Shown piece by piece: positions 9,901-33,800 of a DNA stretch of 64,000 nt. A program made the position numbers and the translations under genes. Numbering within the stretch: position 1 is the stretch's first letter; every line of letters starts with the position of its first letter. The DNA comes from Scatophagus argus (lineage: Eukaryota; Chordata; Actinopteri; Scatophagidae): the NCBI RefSeq assembly GCF_020382885.2, contig NC_058499.1:18275872-18339871 (forward strand), in the 5' to 3' direction. The notes beneath the pieces were generated by a model. It searched no databases. It had not been told where the DNA came from and was given only the letters and a program-made list of their open reading frames with translations.

Positions 9901-12900
9901 CTTCCACTCCTAAATGTATAAAATTCAAGCAGCCTGAATACATGTTTAAGTTTCAGAAAAGGTCAGTTACAAGAGTGAGTTGAATACCTGCTGATGACCA
10001 TTGCTGTAATGATTGGTTCCCACCCTGTGCGGAGCAGAATGTGACTGGCTGGATGTTTGGAAGCGATGACCATCCAAAGTGGAATTAGGCACAAAAATAA
10101 TAGATCCACCAGGTACAACACATAGGAATACAAATCTGTCAAGAGAAAAGGTCAGTATTTATATGTTTATTTTCCACCAGGAATCAGTCTAAAACTACAT
10201 TAACTTTCAGAGCTTCATGGATATGATAGTTTCAGGGTCGCAAGTACCATCTGTTGGCAAAAAGTGGAAATTACATGACCTCTAGTCTACCAGACCAGCT
10301 TGTAGTCTTCATCTCTCTTTACCTATGATGGAGTAGGACCACTGACTGAAGCAGGCCAGTAAGGCAAGAGTAATGAGATCCCCAAAGCTGGCTGCCAAGG
10401 GTGTGGCCACATTGTCAGGGTTGATTCCCAACTTGTTGGAGCCAATGATCACTCCCACCATAATAATACCTAGAGAGTCAAAGACAAAACAGAATTAGGC
10501 AGTTATTCTTTGGGGGGAAACTGATAAACTCAAGTTTACTTTACTTTCAAACTGAATGGACCCTCTTTATTTAGAAATAATTTCTCCTACATTTTGAGGA
10601 GAGTTGTGTTATATACTTTTGTACTCCGGCCTAACATACAGGGGTCAGCACTGTGTTACATGCTATAGCTAAACATAAAGTTGATTCCTGTGGTCATAAG
10701 TGAAGCAATTATCACATGTGTATTTGTGCGATACACCTGCCTAATCTTCTTACACTCAAGGAGAGTAGGTGACGGTGATGGCATGTTGTGTTGTTACCTT
10801 GTAGCAGTGAAGCCATGAAGGCGGTGGAAACACTGATTGAACACAGGAGCACTACATGATCAAAGGGCATCTTCCCTTCGGCCATCCAGCCCAACCCTAT
10901 TGCCATCAAAGAGGCTAACAGGCTGAGCACCGTGGCTTGTAGCTGTTAAATGAGGGTGGTCTTGAGAAACATCCACAAGTCTTCGTAGATTGCAGTAAAA
11001 TTATGTAGACAAACAGGCAACGTGTTTTCTCAAATGAAAATAATAATACCTGCTTGAGCGCCAGGTTCCCAATGATCAACATCCATTTTTCTCTGGCATT
11101 TTCCATTTTTCCTGCATTCACCTGTCAACATCAGATATATACATTAATTCAATTCATGACAGCTGGGCAAACTTAATTCGCTGAGGAAGATCATATGATA
11201 TGATTGAAAGTCAGTAGTGGAATGTAACTAGGTACACCAAGTACATGCAACTACTTTTGAAGTTGCATGCAACGGGGGCAGCCGTGGCCTAGAGGTTGGA
11301 GAAGCGGCTTGTGATCGGAGGGTCACCGGTTCGATTTCGACAGGCAGGAAAAAATTTGGGTGTGGTGGAGTGATTAATGCAAAAAAATGCTCCCCCCCTC
11401 CATTACCTGGCTGATGTACCTTTGAGCAAGGCACTTAACCCCCTAATATGCTGCCCGGGTGCTTGATGCTGCCCACTGCTCCTGTGTGTGTTTCACTGCA
11501 TGTAATTTGCTGGGTGTTGCATGTGTGTGTTCAACTAAGGATGGGTCAAATGCAGAAGATGAATTCAGTATGTGTATGTAAAAATATATATACTGTCAAT
11601 AAAGCTGATTCTTCTTCTTCTTCTTTTATATTTTTAATTTTTAAAAACTAGGAGAACTTATACAAGTAACATTATTTTTGCAATGTGGTATAGTGGTAAG
11701 TGACCAACTTGCTTTGTTGTTTTTATCTCAGCCTAATGCTTCCACAGGTGCTTTGATTGATTGTTTTTTATTGTAATGTCTGGTTTGATGCAGTAGATCC
11801 TTCAATCCAAGGTAAATTTTTCCTGTGGGACTCAATAAAGTATCCTTAACCTGAAAGTAACCTTAAGTTGACAATAGTATGAGAATGAGCCGTGGGTATT
11901 GCAAAGGAATGTGAGATATTTAAGTAATGTTTAGGCTGAATATCCAGTCATTTAAGAATCAGGACTTGGTCTCATACTTTGGATGAGTGTGGTATAATTT
12001 TCTGACAAAGTGTGTGATGTGCTAAAGAATGTAGCATGCAATGCCTTGTGACAACATGAAGTAGTCATGCTGTCTAGTTTAAGAAAGTACACCTGTAGGA
12101 GAGCCAATGAAACCTCACTGTAAACACTGCATGAACTTAAAGGAGCACTTCATCGTAACCTGGCATAAAACTAACCCTTATTTTTTAAATAATATTACAA
12201 GCAAAAGCCAAGAAATAATGGTGTCTGAGATTAGCACTAAATTTGAAAAGAGGCCTAAGGAGAAGAATTAATGGTGAAAATTGTCTCTAGAGGATTATTA
12301 AAAGAAAAGTGGAAAATCCCCAAGATGACCTAAGAGTAAGGTACCAAGTGGTACAGAGGGATGGAATATGACACCTGGACAGCTCCTAGCTAACTCAGGT
12401 TGAAAAAATACTTAATGGCAAATGAGTGAAAACTGATGTAATGTTTAATGGGATGGACAATAGGCATATAGGCATATACCCAAAGGTATGAAAGCAAGAG
12501 ACACCAGCCATTCTAGTCAGAGCTTTTCATTTGTACCTGGAGTGCATATCAAAATGTTCTCCTTTTTTGTCAACATTTAAGACTTTGCTGCTCAGAACTC
12601 TGTCTCCTGTTGATGATTCTACTGGACCTCAAGAACAAGGTTTTCCTGAACAATTGAATACAGCTAAAACTTAGAGTTTTTGATCTATGTGGCCTGGAGT
12701 CTCGGCTCTAAGACACCACATGAGAAAGCACGATTTTCTTTGTGTTGTTCTGATTGCTTTGATAAACCAACCCTAATTCAATAAATAATGTCTGCTGTAA
12801 GTCATCATCTGGTCTAATTAAGTCCAGTGCACAGTGTGGCTCACACGTCTTTTCAATAGTTTTGGCTCTGTGGAACACATAAATATGATTTATCAGGCTA

Positions 12901-13366
12901 TGGCTTGTTAATGGATGGTAACTGTGATTAATATTTGATCATTATTCTCTCTCTTTTTCTAGGATTCCAGATTATCTGAACTGGTAGACTACTGTGTGCA
13001 TTAATTTGTCCTTGCAGAATGCTGTACTTCAGGATGGTCTGCTGATGTAGTCTTCACAGGTCTGTGAGGAGTTTCACACAAAGACAAAAAAAACCCATGA
13101 TGCAAGAGGGCAAAAATATAATTCTGAGAAAGAGATGGTAGTTACCCTGTCAGTCAATTAATTTATTATTCACTTTCACTTTATTCTATTGACCCACCTT
13201 TGTCCACTTCTTTTCTGTCATTGCATTCACACTATTGTGTTAAGTGTTGGTTAAATGTTGTTTTATACTCTATATAATGCTCTAAACACATGTCACTTGT
13301 GCTTCATGCTACCTCTGAGGTCACTTTTTGTGTCTTTCATGATATACATGTGACTGGAATAAATTG

Positions 13367-13420
<54 letters not shown>

Positions 13421-14285
13421 ATGCACTCACTGCAGTCGACAGTCTAGAGGCCAGAGTCATTTCCAGGTTTCCCTTCATGCCTAATATTGCAGGAACCAGG
13501 ATGAAGATCTCTGTGATTTCCTGGAACACGTCCCAGTTCTGCCGTGAAAACAGCAGAAAATATAGCCATGAACTTCAGTCAGCTCCAAAAATATACTGCG
13601 AATCATTTTTGTTTTCAAGGTGATGTGCATTTTAAGTTAATATACCAGTTTTGAAATTTAAATTAGACTCAAATGGTTTGTTTCATAATTCCCATGTTTC
13701 TCCTCTAGCTGATCTCAGTTCAGCAGAATCCTATCCTGCACCAACAAACTGCCGGTCATCCTTTATCCTAATCGACCCTTCTTTTTTTGTCTTGTCCATA
13801 ACTCCCTCTCTCCTTTTCGCCCCTCTAGCCAGTAAAGACAAGAGATGATGATCATCTAAACGCTGAACAACATCTTTGTCCTCTTTGGTATTATTTTGTT
13901 TCCGCACCTGAACCACATCAAGCAGCATCCCAGCAGAGACTGTCCCAAGCCCAGCCAACAGAAATGGCACAAGGATCTGAAGCAGCATGGAGCAGACTGT
14001 CTCAGTAGGTGCACGGGAGCCACCTGCATCCCTCGCATTTGTGGATCTGCTGGACCTTGATGTACTGTAGAGTTTAGTTGGAAGCAGAAAGTCTGTCTCA
14101 GTGTACTCCTGTGGCTCATAATGGATGCTGGTGTTGACTGGTGAAATATTCCCATTAGAACTTAAATGTTGTGGACCTCCAGAGTGTTGAAATATGGATG
14201 GGTTGGTTCTGTACTCTGGGCTGGTGCCTCTGCCCACAGAGTCACTTGGAGGCAGTTGCTTGTCTTGTGACTCTGGGACAACCAT
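6966..14285 (-). CDS. slc41a2: SLC41A-family magnesium transporter, probably slc41a2
   Basis: Membrane carrier of the MgtE-related SLC41 family, which moves Mg2+ and other divalent cations. Coding exons on the minus strand, in order: 14285-13908, 13538-13431, 11121-11050, 10942-10798, 10469-10323, 10135-9988, 9315-9236, 7598-7467, 7368-7220, 7142-6966. The sum is 1536 nt, giving 511 aa in frame. Family landmarks are [19 protein letters not shown] (first membrane segment, residues about 102-120), the first half-repeat [35 protein letters not shown], and the second-repeat [15 protein letters not shown]. The C-terminus has [13 protein letters not shown]. The N-terminal ~95 residues are polar and presumably cytosolic. 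The start is the first ATG of the exon. A splice acceptor just upstream at about 14367 implies a further 5' UTR exon. The paralogue call (A2 rather than A1 or A3) rests mainly on the neighbour washc4, since SLC41A2 and WASHC4 are near each other in human. Confidence 0.9.
7466..7650 (-). other. slc41a2 exon carrying the second GNL motif
   Basis: The exon proper is 7598-7467. It encodes [14 protein letters not shown], the second copy of the SLC41 signature, and a Cys-bearing loop ([14 protein letters not shown]). It is preceded by a polypyrimidine tract with 'attcag' and followed by 'gtaacg'. It is noted separately because this motif best identifies the family. Confidence 0.85.
7820..7930 (-). 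mobile_element. SINE 3' part, slc41a2 intron
   Basis: Read on the minus strand this gives 'aggttaaatgcagaggacaaattcagtgtgt' in outline, then 'gtaaaaatatatac' and a tail with CAATAAAGC. That matches the 3' half of the full SINE at 11272-11625. The tRNA-like head is absent, so it is 5'-truncated. A 19-nt inverted duplicate (7867-7885 against 7908-7926) sits inside it. Confidence 0.6.
8262..8282. repeat. (TG)n microsatellite
   Basis: About ten perfect TG units inside an slc41a2 intron. Any reading frame through it is an artefact. Confidence 0.95.
8597..8767 (+). mobile_element. fossil LTR-like fragment, inverted copy 2
   Basis: Near-identical, in opposite orientation, to 4713-4886. In this orientation AATAAA is followed by a T/GT-rich stretch, as expected of an LTR. 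It lies in an intron of slc41a2. No coding region of an element is attached. The family is unassigned and the element looks like a remnant. Confidence 0.4.
11213..11263 (+). repeat. fragment of a common fish dispersed repeat
   Basis: The stretch 'gtagtggaatgtaacta' followed by a 'gtaca..aagtacatgc' pattern resembles a repeat end I recall as widespread in fish. It abuts the SINE that starts at about 11272 and was probably interrupted by it. This is from memory only, without a library search. Confidence 0.35.
11272..11625 (+). mobile_element. tRNA-derived SINE (V-SINE/CORE-like), full length
   Basis: The head reads like a tRNA. A-box-like 'gtggcctagaggttgg' is near 11284, and B-box-like 'ggttcgattt' is near 11328, the right spacing for an RNA polymerase III promoter. 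The middle carries 'cctttgagcaaggcactta', a block also present in the SINE at 23753. The 3' end is TCAATAAAGCTGATTC followed by CTT repeats, like the tail of the local L2-type LINEs, so it was probably copied by such a LINE. It lies in the 2.3-kb intron of slc41a2. It has no protein product. Confidence 0.75.
12440..12800 (+). other. unclassified intronic sequence, possibly repeat-derived
   Basis: A stretch in the large slc41a2 intron with 'aataggcatataggcatata' near its start and AATAAATAATG near 12780. It could be a decayed element of unknown type. No coding potential is seen and no termini can be defined. Confidence 0.2.
13371..13419. repeat. (TG)n microsatellite next to an slc41a2 donor
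   Basis: About 24 perfect TG units. It starts only 11 bases beyond the 3' end of the slc41a2 exon at 13538-13431, so on the gene's strand it is a CA repeat immediately after the splice donor. Intronic CA repeats at that spot can act as hnRNP L-type splicing elements. The sequence shows only the position. Confidence 0.95.
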
Positions 14286-15257
14286 GATGAAATGTTTTTT
14301 TGCAAGATGTTACTTCTGCTGCTCTGGCTCCTGAGTAACAGTGACACCTACACTCGTCACAAAACCTAGAAGGAAAATTAGCAATACAGAAAAATTACTT
14401 GAAGATAGTTTTACTTTGAAAAGCATTCCTGAGATTTACAATGAGACACAACTGAATCGTTATAACTGACAACATATAATAGCAATGAAGAACTGTTGGA
14501 TGCATAACAGTACAGCGATAGAAATAAGTGTTAAAGTCAAAAGCTTAACATGTTATTCTAAACTCTTGTATTATCCAAACAAATACTGTGATATGACCTT
14601 TTTCACTTCCATGAAAAATCAGGTTGCAGTGTTGGCATGTAGAAAGCTCAGCTGTTGTGTAAGGCTGTTTCAGAGTCATCTGATGGTACAGATTGCCTGC
14701 ATTATCATTCTTCATGCCTGATTCCCATCAACAACACTGAGGCTGTGTTGTCTGACTGAGACAATGCACATCATTTGAAATTCCTAAGAGATGTCCAGGT
14801 ACTAAAAAGTTGAACTTATCCAGCTGCAAGCAAAGAATTGTACAAAGTGTATACATTTTTTAACACAGTCTGTAAAAATGGTTGAATGAAAATGCATCAA
14901 AAATAGTTTCAATACACTTCTTACCATATTGAAAAGGCATGAAAGAATGGTAAAGTTAGTATTTATAAACTAAAGTTAAAACTTTGGTTTGACAGTGAAG
15001 AAACTGATACTTAATACAGATTTTGTTAGGTTATTCATACTGATGATATATCAAGCAACTTCTGTGATCAGTGATTCAAGGCTAAGTGTTTAATATTATC
15101 TGTATCTAAAGGTAGGCATGGTACATCAAACAAACACTGTAAAGGATGGATTTGCACAGTTAGACACTATTCATCTTCAAGGTCATGATCAAAAGGGTTG
15201 AGGATAAAAGAAAGATTAATAATCCTATCAAATTATCAAATTAATTTGATTTGCAAT

Positions 15258-15320
15258 GATCTATCTATCTATCTATATATAATCTATATATATACACACA
15301 CGCGCGCACACACACACAAA
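15258..15320. repeat. compound CTAT/TA/CA microsatellite
   Basis: CTAT units pass into TA and then CA/CG units. Simple sequence in the slc41a2-washc4 spacer. Confidence 0.9.
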
Positions 15321-15452
15321 TGCCTTACCCTCAGTGTGAGAAGACAGGAGAAGAAGAGGCATCTATTCTCACTACTGCTAACTGTGACTCTTCATGGCTT
15401 CTGTCGTCTTCTGCATGCAGACTCACTCCAGTGTGACATTGTCTACCCCCTT

Positions 15453-15453
<1 letters not shown>

Positions 15454-15502
<49 letters not shown>
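15454..15502. repeat. (CA)n microsatellite
   Basis: About 24 perfect CA units in the slc41a2-washc4 spacer. Confidence 0.95.
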
Positions 15503-15506
<4 letters not shown>

Positions 15507-15568
15507 GAAGGCACGCACACTTACATGGAGTGTATAAAACAACAAAAAACATAACAATACAAAACCTA

Positions 15569-15570
<2 letters not shown>

Positions 15571-15626
<56 letters not shown>

Positions 15627-15665
15627 TCACCTATCTATTTATCAATCTATTTATCTATCTATCTA
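15571..15665. repeat. (CTAT)n microsatellite
   Basis: Fourteen perfect CTAT units followed by about ten degenerate ones. It ends about 140 bases before the washc4 start codon, so allele length changes would fall close to its promoter. Confidence 0.95.
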
Positions 15666-15684
15666 GTCTGTACCGCTGACATTT

Positions 15685-15715
15685 CTTCTGCACTCCATTT
15701 CCCATGAGCTCTAGC
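15685..15715 (+). promoter_or_regulatory. possible ZNF143/SBS-like site upstream of washc4
   Basis: 'cactccatttcccatgagc' partly resembles the ACTACAATTCCCA..GC element found near the start sites of many vertebrate housekeeping genes. It lies about 100 bases before the washc4 ATG. The match is imperfect. Confidence 0.25.
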
Positions 15716-15802
15716 GATCATTCACAAAATCATGAGACCCATCATGGGACAGTGTTGCCACACTTCTTAACAGCAGTGTTTTGGGCCATCTCTGCTGGTG
15801 GT

Positions 15803-28032
<12,230 letters not shown>

Positions 28033-28998
28033 CCCTCACTGTGAGATCATAACTCAGAGAGTACTGTAAAATAAGGGAAGTACCCGTCAGAGCAACTGTG
28101 TAGAGATTTCTTGCAGGAGACAGCACTGAAATGTGTGTGTGTGTGTGTATAGTTCACGGAGAACAACAAAAACAACTGACAAATGAAGAGTATTGTTTTC
28201 ATTACTCCAAACGTGTCGGGACAAAGCGATCGTCTTCATTAGATAAAGAATGTGTGCTGAAAGTGCTGCTGTAGGAAGTGTCTTTCTCATTTTCATTCTA
28301 CTGAGACATCGATGTAACATCCCACGGCTTTGAAGTGTTTGCAGCATCAAATAAATTCAGCTTGAATTTGTAGCATTTACTTAGACAACTGCAATTTGTA
28401 ACGGCCAGATGGTGTTTTTATACTTGTATATTCTGTCTGAATTGAACTGTTATTTTTCTATTGTAGAAGCCTTGGCTATATTATGTCCTCTGCTAATTAG
28501 AAACCAGTTCAGCCGACGATTAATTTGCATCTGTTTTGACTTTGCTACATCTTTGTTGGTGTCCAACATACTAATTGGTTGATTGATTGTTCATAACCTT
28601 CAAATGCAGCTCTGTTCTTAATGCCTCAATAGATTGTAGCAAAAGCAGTGAGGACTCTTGAGAATGTTGTCTGTGTATAATCTCATGTTTGTGTGCCATA
28701 TTTGTTCACTGCAAATTTTTTCATCTTTGTTTTATACATTGTACGAATTAAGGTGTGCTTGTGCCTTTCTAAACTCTGTGCTGATAACTTGATTAATTTA
28801 GAATATGTTCAAACATTAAGTTTCCTGCTCCTTGAGTGTTGCACAGTTCAAATATTATTTCTTTGCAGCACTGAAGATGTATCATTATTTTTACTTCCCA
28901 GTTTTATATCTTTCAACATGTTAATGAGTTCACAATTTGGTCGAAATTACATTCCATGAATAACTTGCTTGAAAAGTTCTGTGAAGTCTTTGACGACT

Positions 28999-29004
28999 AA
29001 TAAA
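28999..29004 (+). promoter_or_regulatory. likely washc4 polyadenylation signal
   Basis: AATAAA about 970 bases after the stop codon. An earlier AATAAA lies near 28350. Either could end the transcript, and alternative use is possible. Confidence 0.5.
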
Positions 29005-29850
29005 AATTGCACTTTCAACAGAATTTAACGTTTGAATCAGGAGTTTGTACTGACAGTGCAAAAAAAGTCAGAAAGCGCACATTACATTCACAGTTTATGT
29101 ATATGGTTGTTACAACTGTGTACTATATTAAAAATTGATTCAACAAGTGTGTTCCTTTGCAATAACAAACAGATTTTGCCTGTAAATCTGTACACAGAAA
29201 TTAGGAGAGGTGTTGAATGTATAGCAAAACTATGTAACTTTGTGGAGAAGTATACCTTATTGCTGAGTCTCAATGCCAGATCCTACTTTAACAAAACACT
29301 TTAGGCTGGTGTCAGACCCAAGTCACCAAAACACAGTGCAAGTTTCTGCAGAAAGTTACATGGTGTTGCTTTAAAGACAACTCCCTGACTTAAAAAAAGA
29401 GCAATAAAACACACACACACTGTGGTTCAGGAAAGCCTTTTCTGCTTTAATACAAAGAAATGAAGCTTTTAACTTCAGAAAATACAAGATTGGTCTGGAT
29501 TTTTTTTTCTCTCCTCAAATTGTCATTTTTCCGTTTCCTATGAAATGCTGCTGTTCACTGCTGTTCAAACGACTTCAATTGAAATACATCCCTTGTTCTG
29601 CTTTGGACTCAACGTGGAGGATGACCTCCATGTTTATTTATTTTTGTATTTATTTATTTATTTTTGTATGAGAATCAGGCCTTTCCTTAGATGACATTTT
29701 AATTTTGTATCATTTTGATTTAAGTGCCCGTAGTGCCATATGACACCCTGTCCAGCAGCTCCAGAAATGTCCTGTTACATCCACATATTGCATCCATGCT
29801 CACCTCATAAAAACGAGGTACAAGGCAGGGCAAAATTTTTCCAAAATAGA

Positions 29851-29893
29851 TGTCATATATATATATACATACACACATATATATATATATATA
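29851..29893. repeat. (TA)n microsatellite
   Basis: Interrupted TA/CA units between the convergent washc4 and cnot2 transcription units. Confidence 0.85.
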
Positions 29894-30832
29894 GCAATCA
29901 TATATACACATTCGTACATACGTATACTAATTTATGTGATGCAAAGAAAAAAATGTACACATTTCTACAAAATTGTAACAAAGACTGGAAAGTGTTTTGT
30001 TTGCTCTGGAGCAACATCGTGTAGCTGTTAAGCCTCTGCGAGGATTTGTCCACATTTGTGGAAACCAAAGAAATCTCCCAGATTTGTGTCCATGTTCAGC
30101 TGGCATAGAACTCACAGAGAGAGAAACAGACAGGGAGGGACAAACAAAGTAAGTATGAGACAAAAAAAAAACACATTGGTGGTGCAACTGCAGAAGTTGG
30201 AATCAATGAAAGTGGAGGAAAAAAAAAGGGGGGGGGGGCAAGATGAAAAGGGATGCATGTGGAAAAGTTGCATGAATGCCCTGACCCTTAACAAAAAATG
30301 GAAAAGGAAAAATATCAGGGAGTGTTCACATAAAAACAAAACAAAAAAAATCACAAACAAATTTTGTGTTCTTTTATTACTAAATATAGTGCAACAATAA
30401 ACATTGCATTTTTCCATCCTTTCATTTGTATCTGAGGATGTTAACTTTGCTTTCCCTGGCTTTTTGCCTTGCTTAATACTCGAGGCATAACTCTTGTTTT
30501 GTCACTGTTCTGTGCCACAAGGTCAGTCCTCCGTTCTGCAAGAAAACCGGCTTCAGATTCAGAGACGTAAACATAACACACACCCTGCTTGAAACAAGAC
30601 AAAAAAACCCAAAAAAACAGGAGGAACATAAAGAATAAAAACAGAACAAGTGTTGGTGTTTTGGGCAGCATGTAATTTTGGAAAGACAGGGCAGTTTTGA
30701 TGGTGGCAACGACCCTGCAGTCAAATAGCCAAATCCTGGAGGAATAAAAACCAAGCTGTGTGAACCACAGCGCCTGTCTTGGATAACAGTGTTATATGCA
30801 GGAAGAGCTGTGGCCTTTGGACTGGTCGGGCC

Positions 30833-33800
30833 TTAGAAGGCCTGCTGGGCTGGGTTGTAGTTAAATGTTGTTGGCACATGTGGCCTCTCTTCCAGCTTGT
30901 CATACTCCAGATGAAATTCCTTAAAGATGCAAGACACACTTTTAACATGACAGCAAAAGCTCTAATCCACATCAACAAGTCAGTACAGCTTATCACAGGT
31001 GCTGTTTTGCCAGATAATGAAAGTTCAAAGGACACTGACCACTTAATGAATAGTGGACGGAGCCACCATAATGTCAATGAAGTTCAATAGATTACAAAAT
31101 GTACCATAGGCCTGTTCTGCGGAAGACCTGAAAATAGCAACTGAGACCATAAACTCACTGAGAAATAGCTAACTCAAGTAACAAATCAGAAGTACGGTCG
31201 TTTTGTCATAAGCTTATACACAATCTGACTTCTTCTAGTAACCATAACGTCACCCCCTGCTGGCCACTACAAGGAATACCGATTTAAGACACTTTGCAGT
31301 GACTTGACTTGGCAGATCATGAAGCTTTGTCCACATATTTTACCGTCTATGGCAAAGAGGCAGCAGAAAGACAAATGCTTACCTTGGCTACTTTTCTCCA
31401 GTTAAGACAATCAAAAAAGTAGTAGGTTCCTCTCTCGTAGGCGTTGGTTTTCAGCGTAGGTTCCATGCCAGGTGCCCTTGTTATCCAAACCCGCTCCTCT
31501 TTGTGGTACCTCCAGTCCCGGTTAAAGCTTGAAAGTGAAATTACAAACATTGGGTACATAGCAATGGGAAGAAATCCAGCAACTGACCCATGACCTTCAC
31601 GAAATTTTAACCCCACAACCTCAAAAACCACATGAATCTGTCAAAAATGTCCAGAGAGAGGAATATTATTAAACATACTGCACATTAAACTATTCACAGT
31701 TTTCAAATTAAGAGTGAATGGAATAATATTTTATTTCCGCTGCAGAAATACTCACAGCTCCACTGCTGCCAGAAGCTGAAGCAGGTCTCCACCATTCATG
31801 TAATACAGGTAGAACAACAGGTCTTCACCATATCGAGCCAGTTTGATTGCAGCCAACTGAAGACACGACAGCAAAGAACAAAGAATAATTAGTTTTGTAC
31901 CCAAATGTACTGCTTGCAAGCTCTTATTGTGGCACTGTTCTGAAGTTCATAATTACCTTGTCCCGTATGTGGATGTTGGTTAAGTATTCAGACGGAACAT
32001 GAAAGTCTGAAAAGGCAAGCATGTAATCTTAATGGAATATTAAGAGTTGTTCTCAATTCACTGTCATACCAATGGAGAGATGTGAAAATTCAAGTTCTTT
32101 AACACCTGGGATGCAGGATATTGAATTTTTTATCTCCTCTTTGGTCTATTTCTACCCTCAAATAAAGCAGCGGTAATGTGCAACATGAGCACTACTGCTA
32201 AAGCTCTAAAACACTAGATTTCAGAAGATCATATAGCCCATTATATAGAATATGTGTAATTATTGTACAAAGTGTGCAGAAAGACGAGGGGGCTTTAGCC
32301 GCCCTTCTCCCCGCATGTACCTCCTGTCTGTCATCATAAAACTGTCTTCAGGCCAGTTTAGACTTCAAAACTTGAAAGCTAATCAAGTAATGATACCAAA
32401 TGACTACTAAAAAAGGTAATTAAAAGAGGATTGAAAAGCAGTACTCCCCCACATACTTCATATTAACGTCTTACCAATGTCTTGAGGTCGACAGGGTGAT
32501 GAGGCCCACGGAGAGGCGAACTTGGGGTACAAGTTTCTGTCAGGAAAGTAAGATGCAATAAGTGCCTGCCATGACGAACATCAAAAAAAGAACATTTTCT
32601 GGACACATTTAAAGTAAAACAGAAACTATGCACTCTAGTTAAAAACAATTCAATCCAACAATATCAATATCCTCTGTAAAAAAAAAGCCTGCCAGTAAAA
32701 AGGAGGATTTAGTGGTCCCGGTACAGACCAAAGGAAGAATTTGTCTAAGATTTATTAGGTGAAAAAGAAAGCTGGACAAATATCAGTGTAACCATGGTAG
32801 CCAGCAGTGCCCCTAATCTAACCATAAAGCAACAATTTTATGTGCATCCTCCAAATATCTTAAAAACCATTCATCTGATCTGTGTTGAATGTGAGGTAGA
32901 ATATGTACATTTTGAACAGCCACTGGGCTGTTATGTATAATAAGTCATTTAACATTTAAATGAGCTACAGGCTACTTCTTTATTAATGCCATTTTCACTG
33001 CATGTTTTACCAGCCATATACCTACTGGTTAATGAAAAAGCAACTTTATTTATGACAGAAAGGCTGTCTTACTCTGGTGAGTTTAAGTTGAGTCCCAGTG
33101 TCGTGAGGTCACTTCCTAGCGCCAGATGGACCATCCCTGGATCAGTCTCTGCAGCCCGGATGAACGTCAGCAAGCCAATCATACCAAATTGGTCTGTCAC
33201 CATTCCTGAGGGAATGTTCGTCACCCGACCTGCAGCAGCAGCAGGACAACTCAGAGTTCAAGGAATGGCTGAAACTGGACTTCTGATCCACAGTTAATAT
33301 TTACAGTCAATACATTACCTCCATATTTCTAAACCACACTCTGCGGACACATTGTGATGTTAGTGATGGCCACAGACAGACTAATGGAAAGATGATGATT
33401 GTCTGCATCATACTCTATATATTCTTTCTGTTTCCTCATTGAAGCCTATCCAGTAATTATTTAACACCAAATACAGGGTAGAGAACCCAACTGCCTCACC
33501 CAAGTCTTGCGATTAAGAAGGGATGTCTCAGTGGAATTGGAGCGATACGATTGGCTGAGAGGTCTCACCATCGGGCAACACCTGGATCCCTTTCTTCTGG
33601 TTGTTGTTCTGTGCTGAGGCTGTCTTGTCTCCAGGGAACTTGGGCCCATCCGCACTTGATGTGCTCTTGTTTGTAGAATTCAAGTTCTGTAAACAAAGGA
33701 AAAAAAGGGTTTTAAGTACAGAATAATAAAACATGTTAATTTATCATAAATAATTCTCTTTGATGTGTAACCTTGACGCACACACAAAAAAACAGACCTA

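Larger units (their letters stand above)
14368..15700. other. slc41a2-washc4 divergent spacer
   Basis: Holds no protein gene that I can support. It must contain the 5' UTR exon and promoter of slc41a2 (minus) and the promoter of washc4 (plus). The middle is occupied by several microsatellites. Confidence 0.5.
28033..30832. other. convergent 3' ends of washc4 and cnot2
   Basis: No further gene is seen. The left part is the washc4 3' UTR. The right part is the cnot2 3' UTR, which reads leftwards from 30832. A (TA)n stretch lies at about 29851-29893, and a run of ten Gs follows poly-A at about 30230. Candidate minus-strand AATAAA signals for cnot2 lie at 30373-30378 and in the TTTATT-rich block near 29635-29665. 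Confidence 0.5.

Noticed and set aside
11272-11350. Possible tRNA gene (A and B boxes)
   Set aside because: The boxes belong to a SINE head. The arms do not fold into a proper tRNA, and the sequence runs on into the SINE body.
15228-15256. 'atcaaattaatttgat' palindrome also present near 59767
   Set aside because: AT-only 16-base palindromes are expected by chance in DNA of this composition.
15198-15554. 118-codon frame across microsatellites
   Set aside because: Mostly Thr-His repeats from the CA tracts.
30056-30417. Overlapping frames on both strands in a purine-rich stretch
   Set aside because: Low-complexity A/G-rich sequence in the cnot2 3' UTR with no domain.
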